A DNA stretch of 7,463 nt from Spirochaetales bacterium (lineage in GTDB: Bacteria; Spirochaetota; Spirochaetia; Sphaerochaetales; Sphaerochaetaceae), in contig JAAYQY010000167.1 in NCBI GenBank assembly GCA_012519125.1, positions 1-7,463 of the forward strand. The letters are read 5' to 3'. The notes under the pieces are model-generated. The model ran no database searches, had not been told where the DNA came from, and saw only the letters and a program-made list of their open reading frames with translations. A program made the position numbers and the translations under genes. This document shows positions 1-5,341 of the stretch, in pieces (position 1 is the first letter of the stretch; each line of letters opens with the position of its first letter).

Positions 1-653
1 ACAATGGTGGTGGTGCAGTGGTAGCATCTTGCCAGCTGCTCGAACATAGCAAGCCGATCCTTTCCGTTCTTGAACTGCAGGTCCCCGGTGATGTAGCCGA
101 TGTGCGAGTGGCCTAGGGAAATTGCGTGCTCAAATGCCTTGGTCATCCCCACATCCGGCCGGGCATAGATGCTTGCCGCACCCTCCTGGTAGTTGTTGAC
201 CAGTACGAAGGGGAGGGAGCGGTCGATGAGCGGCTGGAGCTCGGGAAACTGGTCCTTGGTGATGGCGAAGACCAGTCCATCATAGCTATGACTGTTGATG
301 AGCTCATAGTAGGAACGATAGCGACCCAGATGGTTTTCAAAGACGATGCTTATGGTGTAGTTGTGCTCCAGACTTCCCAGCAACAATCCGTCAAGCAGGC
401 TGGGAAAGTAGGGGCGGGTGAAGGGCATGATGCTGGGGTAGTAGGGAACAACAAAGCCAATGGCAAAGCTCTTGTTACTGGCGAACAACGTGGCGGTGCG
501 GCTGGGAAAGTACCCCAGCTGCTCGCTGACCATACGCACTTTTTTCTTGATTTCGTCGCTGATGAGAGGGGAGTCGCTCAGGGCACGCGATACCGTCGAT
601 TCCGATACGCCTGCGGCTTTTGCTACTTCTGCTCTACCTACACTCTTTCCCAT
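1..653 (-). CDS. LacI-family transcriptional repressor (partial, N-terminal part)
   Basis: Reading the minus strand from the ATG at 653, the protein begins MGKSVGRAEVAKAAGVSEST and continues VSRALSDSPLISDEIKKKV, the canonical LacI helix-turn-helix and third helix (residues about 6-45). A hinge region follows (about 50-62, GYFPSRTATLFASNKS). Then comes the periplasmic-binding-protein-like core, opening with FAIGFVVPYY and containing IGYITGDLQFKNGKDRLAMF near residue 200. About 217 codons are present; family members run to about 330-340 residues, so roughly the last third lies beyond the left edge. Proteins of this family bind a sugar or related effector and repress nearby carbohydrate genes; the ligand here cannot be told. 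The 653 start gives the usual short lead before the HTH. No other ATG, GTG or TTG lies between the in-frame stop at 762-764 and this ATG, and no good Shine-Dalgarno precedes it. It diverges from the peroxiredoxin gene. Family assignment is secure; target and effector are unknown. Confidence 0.93.
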   Translation of the reverse strand, partial: MGKSVGRAEVAKAAGVSESTVSRALSDSPLISDEIKKKVRMVSEQLGYFPSRTATLFASNKSFAIGFVVPYYPSIMPFTRPYFPSLLDGLLLGSLEHNYTISIVFENHLGRYRSYYELINSHSYDGLVFAITKDQFPELQPLIDRSLPFVLVNNYQEGAASIYARPDVGMTKAFEHAISLGHSHIGYITGDLQFKNGKDRLAMFEQLARCYHCTTTI

Positions 654-729
654 GAGCGAAAGTGTAGCATTGGTTGTTTCTCTTTGGTACGGGTTTTCTT
701 GGACTCTCTTAGGATTCTTCTCTGATATG

Positions 730-757
730 TATTTAATTTCTTCAATTTGAAAGTCAA
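730..757 (-). promoter_or_regulatory. Predicted sigma70-type promoter for the LacI-family gene
   Basis: On the minus strand TTGACT (752-757) is followed after 16 bases by TAAATA (730-735). This is a good -35 with a weak -10, placing the start site near 723, about 70 bases upstream of the ATG at 653. Only sequence match supports it. It interleaves with the AT-rich repeats of the divergent peroxiredoxin promoter, so both promoters could share regulation. Confidence 0.45.
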
Positions 758-791
758 AGAGTTATTAATGATAAAAAGTATTAATAAGTAC

Positions 792-820
792 TTGATATTA
801 TTAATAGGATTGATTACTAT
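792..820 (+). promoter_or_regulatory. Predicted sigma70-type promoter for the peroxiredoxin gene
   Basis: TTGATA (792-797), a 17-base spacer, then TACTAT (815-820) gives a near-consensus promoter with a start site near 827. The 5' leader of about 33 bases carries AAGGAG at 846-851, eight bases before the ATG at 860. Upstream lies a very AT-rich stretch with three copies of TATTAAT (763-769, 779-785, 799-805); the last falls in the -35/-10 spacer, so these could be regulator sites. Confidence 0.7.
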
Positions 821-859
821 TAGGTCATATCAATTCACCACACACAAGGAGATATTCAC

Positions 860-1537
860 ATGGACGAGATGCAGAACTATACCAGCATGCCTTTGATCGG
901 GGACAAGGCTCCCAGTTTCCACGCGGTCACCACCCAGGGTGAGATCAACTTCCCTGAAGACTACAAGGGAAAGTGGGTAATCCTCTTCAGCCACCCCGCT
1001 GACTTCACTCCGGTCTGTACCACCGAATTCATGACTTTTGCTTCCATGGCAGATGAGTTCAAGTCTCTCAACACCGAGCTTGTCGGTCTTTCCATTGACT
1101 CCCTGTATGCACACATTGCTTGGCTGAGAAAGATCCAGGAGTTGGAATGGAATGGCATGAAGGGCATCGAGGTAAAGTTCCCCCTCATTGAGGACATCAA
1201 GATGGAAGTGGCACGCAAGTATGGCATGCTTCAGTCCCAGTCCTCTACCCAAGCTGTTAGGGCAGTCTTCGTCATCGACCCCAATGGTGTCGTGAGAACA
1301 ATTCTCTTCTACCCCGCTTCCCTCGGCCGCAACTTTGACGAGATCAAGCGTGTTGTCCTCGCCCTTCAGAAGGCGGACAAGGAAAAGATTGCAACCCCGG
1401 CAAACTGGAGACCCGGTGATGACGTCATCATCCCGACCCCGGGCAGCTGTGGCACGGCCAAGGAGCGCATGGAGAGCAAGGACGAAAATCAGTATTGCCT
1501 CGATTGGTTCCTCTGTTTCCGCAAGGAAAAGAAGTAA
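860..1537 (+). CDS. Peroxiredoxin, Prx6 / archaeal thioredoxin-peroxidase type
   Basis: This 225-residue protein is an AhpC/TSA-fold peroxidase that reduces hydrogen peroxide and organic hydroperoxides in the cytoplasm. The peroxidatic motif PADFTPVCTTEF places the active cysteine at Cys53 with Pro46 and Thr50; the supporting active-site arginine is probably Arg134 in QAVRAVFVID. The long C-terminal extension (about 165-225, with ATPANWRPGDDVIIPTPGS) is typical of the Prx6 subfamily and absent from short 2-Cys AhpC. Near the end, YCLDWFLCFRK gives Cys213 and Cys219, six residues apart, the arrangement known from archaeal Prx6-type enzymes where such a pair serves as resolving cysteines. Cys197 is extra. 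The start is fixed by AAGGAG eight bases upstream. The gene is single, has its own promoter and a strong terminator, and lies convergent to a polyferredoxin gene. The electron donor is not visible in the window. Family assignment is very secure; the role of the C-terminal cysteines is inferred. Confidence 0.97.
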   Translation: MDEMQNYTSMPLIGDKAPSFHAVTTQGEINFPEDYKGKWVILFSHPADFTPVCTTEFMTFASMADEFKSLNTELVGLSIDSLYAHIAWLRKIQELEWNGMKGIEVKFPLIEDIKMEVARKYGMLQSQSSTQAVRAVFVIDPNGVVRTILFYPASLGRNFDEIKRVVLALQKADKEKIATPANWRPGDDVIIPTPGSCGTAKERMESKDENQYCLDWFLCFRKEKK

Positions 1538-1564
1538 GCACACCAGCAGTACCCATACAAACCG

Positions 1565-1593
1565 CAGGGAGAGCAAACGCTCTCCCTGTTTTT
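1565..1593 (+). terminator. Intrinsic terminator of the peroxiredoxin gene
   Basis: A perfect 10-bp stem (CAGGGAGAGC at 1565-1574 pairing with GCTCTCCCTG at 1579-1588), loop AAAC, is followed directly by five T (1589-1593). It begins 28 bases after the peroxiredoxin stop. On the other strand the hairpin is followed only by CGGTTTG, so it is mainly a plus-strand terminator, although it may help end the convergent minus-strand operon, whose last stop lies at 1598. Confidence 0.93.
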
Positions 1594-1597
1594 CGTA

Positions 1598-2209
1598 TCA
1601 GCGGTACTTGATCGCGCCCTTGGTGCAGACGCGTTCGCATTCGCCGCAAACCAAGCACTCGTGCTTGATGATACGGTGCTTCTCGTCCTTTACAATGGCC
1701 TGAGAGGGGCAAACCTTGGCACAGCGTGTGCAGTTGGTGCACAGGTTGGGGTCTATCACCATCGCTTTGCGTGCTGCCCGTGAGGGTAGGGAGAGGATGG
1801 TTCCGTACGGGCAGAGCCAACGATGCCACAATGCTTCCTCGAAGAAAAGGGAGAGCACAAATCCAATTCCCACCAGGGCCGGAAGGACCGGCAGCTTTTT
1901 CCCTGTCCTGAAGACCATGGCCATCATCGCAAGAAAAGCGATGAGGATGATGATCCTCACCACTCCGTTTCGCAGGAAGGCTGGGGTTTTCAGACTCTTG
2001 AGCTTCAGCTTATTCTTGAGGTACGTGATGGGCTTGATCACCGTGTTGATCGGACAAATCCACCCACAGTAGAAGCGGGAGAAGATCAGCGAGAGAAGGG
2101 TGGAAGCCACGAAAATGGCCATCCATATCTGTACCTTTCCACTCACCACCAAGAGGGTGAAGAGGATGAGGAAGAGGACCTGGATGATGCGTTGGATTAC
2201 TCGTTTCAT
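1598..2209 (-). CDS. NapH-like membrane polyferredoxin (4Fe-4S binding protein)
   Basis: This 203-residue membrane electron-transfer protein resembles the NapH/NosR/CcoG group. N-terminal hydrophobic segments lie at about 8-24 and 26-45, two more at about 85-101 and 107-125. Each pair is followed by a hallmark cysteine motif: FYCGWICPIN (Cys48, Cys52) and WLCPYGT (Cys133). The C-terminal domain is a two-cluster ferredoxin, CTNCTRCAKVCP (Cys157, 160, 163, 167) and CLVCGECERVC (Cys185, 188, 191, 195), enough for two 4Fe-4S clusters. Such proteins pass electrons between the membrane and a soluble partner; no oxidoreductase partner is visible here. The start ATG overlaps the stop of the upstream cupin gene as ATGA, and AAGGTG lies eight bases upstream inside the cupin's last codons, so the two are almost certainly co-transcribed and translationally coupled. 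Fold and cofactors are secure; substrate and partner are unknown. Confidence 0.94.
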   Translation of the reverse strand: MKRVIQRIIQVLFLILFTLLVVSGKVQIWMAIFVASTLLSLIFSRFYCGWICPINTVIKPITYLKNKLKLKSLKTPAFLRNGVVRIIILIAFLAMMAMVFRTGKKLPVLPALVGIGFVLSLFFEEALWHRWLCPYGTILSLPSRAARKAMVIDPNLCTNCTRCAKVCPSQAIVKDEKHRIIKHECLVCGECERVCTKGAIKYR

Positions 2210-2534
2210 GCGTTTTGCACCTTATATACTCTGGGGTGAGGGGCTTTGACGATGAAGAACTCCAAGGGTTCTGCATGGGTATTTGAAATATTCATTTTGG
2301 TGTGGAAGGGGACATTCACCACTTGGCTCTGATAGTGGTTGGGTTCAGTTTCTTCCAATGCTATGGTCAGCATCCCCTGTACAACAATCGGTAGACATTC
2401 GAATCGGAGTAGTGTTCAGGAAGGGCATCTCCCTTGGCAAGTACGACATGGTTGATCATCACCTGGTCATCTCCTACCAGCTTCTCAACCACCTTCTCCT
2501 GACTTTTTGTGTAGCTATATACGGTCTCCAACAT
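2206..2534 (-). pseudogene. Small cupin-domain protein, broken by a one-base frameshift
   Basis: From the ATG at 2534 (AAAGGAG six bases upstream) frame one reads MLETVYSYTKSQEKVVEKLV, then MINHVVLAKGDALPEHYSDS ending NVY at residue 48. This is the N-terminal half of a familiar small cupin family carrying the motif LPEHYSNSNVY. It then goes out of frame and stops at 2367-2369. The following frame picks up at once with IVVQGMLTIALEETEPNHYQ, includes VVNVPFHTKMNIS and EPLEFFIVKAPHPRVYKVQNA, and stops at 2206-2208. The whole span is 329 bases, one short of 110 codons, so a single base is missing near 2389-2390; restoring it gives a 109-residue intact cupin. No other lesion is present, so this is a very recent mutation or a base-calling error. 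The stop overlaps the polyferredoxin start. Family function is unclear; small cupins bind a metal or small ligand. Identity is confident, status as a true pseudogene is not. Confidence 0.85.
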
Positions 2535-2562
2535 ACTAGACTCCTTTCTTGGGATATACCCT

Positions 2563-2568
2563 AGTATA
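2563..2568 (-). promoter_or_regulatory. Predicted -10 element of the cupin-polyferredoxin operon
   Basis: TATACT on the minus strand predicts a start site at about 2556, giving a leader of about 21 bases before the cupin ATG at 2534 with AAAGGAG at 2541-2547. No acceptable -35 lies 16-18 bases upstream (CACTAT at a 17-base spacing), as expected for a promoter that depends on an activator. The spacer also holds the palindrome ATGCTGAAGCAT (2574-2585). Confidence 0.6.
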
Positions 2569-2584
2569 CAGGCATGCTGAAGCA

Positions 2585-2590
2585 TATAGT
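2585..2590 (+). promoter_or_regulatory. Possible -10 element of the Crp/Fnr-family gene
   Basis: TATAGT on the plus strand predicts a start site near 2597, 24 bases before the ATG at 2621. The -35 at a 17-base spacing (TAGTAT) is poor. The element touches the operator palindrome, which starts at 2588, so a bound regulator would occlude it. Confidence 0.4.
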
Positions 2591-2607
2591 GTTACCTATG
2601 TCACACT
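2588..2607. promoter_or_regulatory. CRP-like palindromic operator shared by the divergent crp/fnr-type gene and cupin operon
   Basis: AGTGTTACCTATGTCACACT is a 20-bp imperfect palindrome in which 16 of 20 positions are symmetric, and its core TGTTA-N6-TCACA differs from the CRP consensus TGTGA-N6-TCACA by one base. Its centre (2597/2598) lies at -41.5 from the start site predicted for the cupin operon, the standard class II activator position. For the regulator gene it covers the predicted start site (about 2597), so binding would repress. The adjacent Crp/Fnr-family protein is the natural candidate to bind it. Confidence 0.75.
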
Positions 2608-2620
2608 TTTGGAGGTTCTC

Positions 2621-3259
2621 ATGGATAGTTTACCCGATTTCCCGCTTTTCTCTCTCTTCGACCAGACTTGTCTGGAAGGTGGAGGGGCAAAGAGAAAGCA
2701 CTACGCCAAGGGACAGTTGCTCTATCTAGCCGATCAGTTCTGTTCCACCCTTGATGTGGTGTTGAGCGGTTCCATCTCCATCCAGAGCATTGATGCCGAG
2801 GGTAATGTCTTCAAGGCAAGGGTGTTGCAGGCAGGGGATATCTATGGTGCCACGTTGCTGTTCGGCTCTTTCAATCGTTATCCGATGCAGGTGGTCTGTG
2901 ATAGCCAGGCTGAAATACTGCATCTGAAGAAGTCTTTGGTTCTCCAGTTGTGCGAAGAGAACCAGCAGTTCTTGCTGGCCTTGCTTGCCCTGATAAGTGA
3001 CCGTGCCCATGAGTTGAGCCGAACGGTTTCACAACTCTCCGCCCAGAGCCTGAAAGAGAGTCTGCTCGGGTATCTTCAAACGCTTTCCCATCAGCAATGC
3101 AGCACGCTCGTGATGCTTCCCACCAGCAAGAAAGAGCTTGCCGACCGACTTGGGTTTGCCCGAACGTCGGTCAGCAGAGCTTTGAAAGCCATGGAAGAGG
3201 AAGGTCTGCTCAGCCTTGAGGGAAGGTTGATCCATCTTCACATTTCTTCAAAGAGTTAA
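2621..3259 (+). CDS. Crp/Fnr-family transcriptional regulator
   Basis: The start at 2621 is chosen because GGAGG (2611-2615) lies five bases upstream; the open frame extends back to 2549, but that extension overlaps the promoter and operator. The 212-residue product has an N-terminal cyclic-nucleotide-binding-like beta roll (about 8-115, with VVLSGSISIQSIDAEGNVF and LQAGDIYGATLLF), a dimerisation helix (about 115-145), and a C-terminal winged helix (about 165-205) with KKELADRLGFARTSVSRALK. The phosphate-binding GE...R-S residues of cAMP-binding CRP are not evident (IYGATLLFGSFNRYPMQ), and the N-terminal cysteine cluster of FNR is missing; five cysteines are scattered (17, 41, 93, 111, 160). 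The recognition helix has Arg181 and Arg186 like CRP but Thr182 where CRP and FNR have Glu. Context points to control of the divergent cupin-polyferredoxin operon, in the manner of HcpR-type redox or nitrosative stress regulators; that specific label is inference. Confidence 0.92.
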   Translation: MDSLPDFPLFSLFDQTCLEGGGAKRKHYAKGQLLYLADQFCSTLDVVLSGSISIQSIDAEGNVFKARVLQAGDIYGATLLFGSFNRYPMQVVCDSQAEILHLKKSLVLQLCEENQQFLLALLALISDRAHELSRTVSQLSAQSLKESLLGYLQTLSHQQCSTLVMLPTSKKELADRLGFARTSVSRALKAMEEEGLLSLEGRLIHLHISSKS

Positions 3260-3287
3260 AGAGTACGTGAAGACGGATGGATACACG

Positions 3288-3316
3288 TTGCCGATTCTCC
3301 TCTCTGTTGTTATAGA
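3288..3316 (+). promoter_or_regulatory. Predicted sigma70-type promoter for the secreted repeat protein
   Basis: TTGCCG (3288-3293), a 17-base spacer and TATAGA (3311-3316) predict a start site near 3323, leaving a short leader with AAGGAG (3328-3333) seven bases before the ATG at 3341. The gene therefore probably has its own promoter, although no terminator is visible after the regulator gene that ends at 3259. Confidence 0.6.
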
Positions 3317-3340
3317 ATCTGTAGATGAAGGAGAAAGCCT

Positions 3341-4561
3341 ATGAAACGAACAAAAATCCTTTTGATGATCGGTACGATCCTGATTGCCGGTTCTCTGTCA
3401 TTGGTTGCTACTCCGACTGCAGAGAAGCAGTTTGCCGATATGCAGGCCCTGGAGGTGAGCTCCCAGTCGCTTCAGCAGATCAAGAGTTCTTATGACAAGC
3501 TCAATGAGGCGGTTGCGCGTGAGGCAACCGAAGCCCAGCGAGAGCTTGCAGATGCCCGAAACAAGGGCGACCGCACTGCGTACCGTGAGGCCTACCAGAA
3601 GTTGGAAACACTCTCTTCGTATGGAATGAGCAGGGAGGCAAGTGATGCCTTGCTGGAAAAACTCTTGGCACTGCCTGAGAGCGAACGTTCAGCATCTGCT
3701 GCCTGGTTGTATGAGAACAGCCCGTTCTATCGGCCGACCCTCACCCTCGACTTCTCCAGTGAGGGGGAGAACTTTCGCTACAGCTATCGCCAGCAGATCC
3801 GAAAGCAACCGGGCTCGGATGTGGTTCTGCCCGATGCACAGAGTCTGAGGATGAACAGCTCCCATCTTGGGGTGCTTACCGGTTGGGGTCTTACTCCTGA
3901 TGAGGTGAGCTATGAGCCTGGCGCTACGATTCCGATGAGCTACACCAACCAGACGCTCTATGCCATCTATGAGGGCGGGGTTCGGTTTGTCGATGAGCTT
4001 GGTGGGACCGATGTCCTGATCAAGGAGGGTGAGCCTGTCACCATTCCGACACCGACAACCGATGATATTTCTGCCATCTTCGCCGGGTGGTATGACCGAA
4101 GCACCGGCTCTCTCATCACCGACCCTGCTTCCTATGAGCAGAAGGGCAAGGGTGCACTCTATGAGGCGCTGTGGAAGCGCATGGCCATTGAGGATATCAC
4201 CGTCCTCTACTACGATGCATCAGCTCTTCCAAAGCAGACCCAGATCGGCATCGGATTCTCCTACAGTAATACCGGCAATGTGAATCTTTCTGGACTGAAG
4301 GCAACGCTTTCGTCCGATAGTCCCCATGTACGCTTCCTTGTCGATACGCTTTCGCTTGGGAGGTTGTCTGCCGGGCTGAGCAGCACAAACAACAGCCGCT
4401 ATGCCACCAAGACCAAACAAGCGGTACGAGGGGAAGCACATACATTCCGCTTTGTGATCAGCGATGCCGCAGCGTCAGGGACGGTCATCCCGTTCAGTCT
4501 GAAGCTTGCCAACGACCGTGGGGATACGTGGACTCAGGATTTCGAGGTAGTGGTGCAGTAA
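3341..4561 (+). CDS. Secreted protein with coiled coil, InlB-like repeats and C-terminal Ig-like domain
   Basis: The 406-residue product starts with a Sec signal peptide (MKRTK, hydrophobic stretch about 6-22, likely cleavage near 23-27) and has no lipobox cysteine. Residues about 28-120 are charged and helical with heptad character (for example LNEAVAREATEAQRELADAR), probably a coiled coil. Two modules resembling the Listeria-Bacteroides/InlB B repeat follow. Module one, about 160-210, has VVLPDAQSLR, a GW at 181-182, YEPGAT and TLYAIYE. Module two, about 213-279, has VRFVDELGG, IPTPTTDD, FAGWYDRSTG and ALYEALWK. The end (about 285-406, SYSNTGNVNLSGLKATLSSD to DTWTQDFEVVVQ) resembles the NEW3/CARDB-like Ig folds on secreted bacterial proteins. 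Start is supported by AAGGAG and the signal peptide. A cell-surface or periplasmic adhesion, scaffold or structural role is inferred; there is no catalytic motif. It ends 3 bp from the convergent GNAT stop with no clear terminator between them. Confidence 0.88.
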   Translation: MKRTKILLMIGTILIAGSLSLVATPTAEKQFADMQALEVSSQSLQQIKSSYDKLNEAVAREATEAQRELADARNKGDRTAYREAYQKLETLSSYGMSREASDALLEKLLALPESERSASAAWLYENSPFYRPTLTLDFSSEGENFRYSYRQQIRKQPGSDVVLPDAQSLRMNSSHLGVLTGWGLTPDEVSYEPGATIPMSYTNQTLYAIYEGGVRFVDELGGTDVLIKEGEPVTIPTPTTDDISAIFAGWYDRSTGSLITDPASYEQKGKGALYEALWKRMAIEDITVLYYDASALPKQTQIGIGFSYSNTGNVNLSGLKATLSSDSPHVRFLVDTLSLGRLSAGLSSTNNSRYATKTKQAVRGEAHTFRFVISDAAASGTVIPFSLKLANDRGDTWTQDFEVVVQ

Positions 4562-4564
4562 GGC

Positions 4565-5341
4565 CTAATATTGTTCTGCTATGTAAACACCACGCATCGA
4601 TTGGTCAGTGCTCATTCCCATCGGGATGGGCATTGCCTTTTCTTGTCCCAACAGCTCAGCCAATGGGTCGGTGGAAAGAGTCTGCACTGCAGTAACCTGA
4701 CGTTCTGAAAGCAGACCAAGCAACTGCACTGCAGCTTCCTTGGTGAGTGTGAAGGCCTCCACGGCTTTTCCCTCGCTGAGGAAGGCATAGCCATCCTGTA
4801 CAGCGATGGTCTCATAACCGTCGGTGAGGAACTTCCACCCTTCTTCGTCACGAAGGAGGGCGCCATCCTGCTCATGTGCCTTTCGATGGATCCGATCGAG
4901 TTCGGAGAACACGATGGGAAACGCCTCAACAGACGTTTCTTCCCTTGCTCCGAGCGGGAATTGCAGCAGTGAGGAGGTGGTGAAGTAACCGTTTGCCTCA
5001 TAGAAGGGTCTGACTGCCGGAAACAGGGTGATGGGATGGGAATATGCTTCCCGGACAGCCTGCAACAACGACCCCATGATGCCTTTTCTTCTCCAGGGGG
5101 CATAGGTTGCCGCTCCTACGATGAAGGAGCAGTCATGCTCAGTCCCCTGTTGCAGATAGGTGGAGGGAAGGGCGTGGAGGGCGCTGACGATAGCACCTTC
5201 TTCCCGGGCAACAAAGATGTGTTCATAACGGATGCGTGTGGAGAAGAAGCGTTCGAGAAAGGCTTCTTCCTCGTCGAAGACCACTTTCCACAGGTCCTTG
5301 AGCATCTGATGGTCATCTTTGGTTGCCCGTTCTATGATCAC
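4565..5341 (-). CDS. GNAT-family N-acetyltransferase
   Basis: This 258-residue protein begins MIIERATKDDHQMLKDLWKV, the normal GNAT first strand and helix. The acetyl-CoA pyrophosphate loop is AATYAPWRRKGIMGSLLQ (about 77-94, core R-R-K-G-I-M-G), followed by FYEANGYF (about 113-120), the usual end of the GNAT core. The C-terminal half (about 130-258) is longer than in minimal GNATs and recalls the two-domain Eis-like (COG4552) enzymes, though the second domain is hard to recognise by eye. These enzymes move an acetyl group onto an amine; the substrate is unknown. The start is GTG at 5341, overlapping the upstream DUF2156 stop as GTGA, which signals translational coupling; the next methionine (residue 13) would cut into the conserved first helix. 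Second gene of a two-gene operon and convergent with the secreted protein gene. Confidence 0.9.
   Translation of the reverse strand: MIIERATKDDHQMLKDLWKVVFDEEEAFLERFFSTRIRYEHIFVAREEGAIVSALHALPSTYLQQGTEHDCSFIVGAATYAPWRRKGIMGSLLQAVREAYSHPITLFPAVRPFYEANGYFTTSSLLQFPLGAREETSVEAFPIVFSELDRIHRKAHEQDGALLRDEEGWKFLTDGYETIAVQDGYAFLSEGKAVEAFTLTKEAAVQLLGLLSERQVTAVQTLSTDPLAELLGQEKAMPIPMGMSTDQSMRGVYIAEQY

Noticed and set aside
126..725. 199-codon open frame on the plus strand opposite the LacI gene
   Set aside because: The LacI reading on the other strand has clear helix-turn-helix and core motifs; this frame has none.
830..1576. 248-codon open frame on the minus strand across the peroxiredoxin gene
   Set aside because: It is fully antisense to a secure peroxiredoxin, crosses its terminator, shows no family motif and has no start signal.
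2380..2395. Programmed ribosomal frameshift in the cupin gene
   Set aside because: No slippery heptamer, downstream structure or internal Shine-Dalgarno pattern was seen, and intact family members do not need one; a missing base explains it better.
2283..2564. 93-codon plus-strand frame antisense to the cupin gene
   Set aside because: The minus strand encodes conserved cupin sequence through the whole stretch; the plus frame has no ribosome site or recognisable domain.
2549..2620. 24-codon N-terminal extension of the Crp/Fnr regulator
   Set aside because: It would translate the promoter and operator region, lacks a ribosome site, and the ATG at 2621 has GGAGG five bases ahead.
3265..3288. 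ACGTG / CACGT inverted repeat before the secreted-protein promoter
   Set aside because: Five-bp arms with a 14-base gap are too short to distinguish from chance.
4555..4575. Bidirectional terminator between the convergent genes ending at 4561 and 4565
   Set aside because: Only a short TAAGGCCTAA near-palindrome is present, with no stable stem and no T-run.
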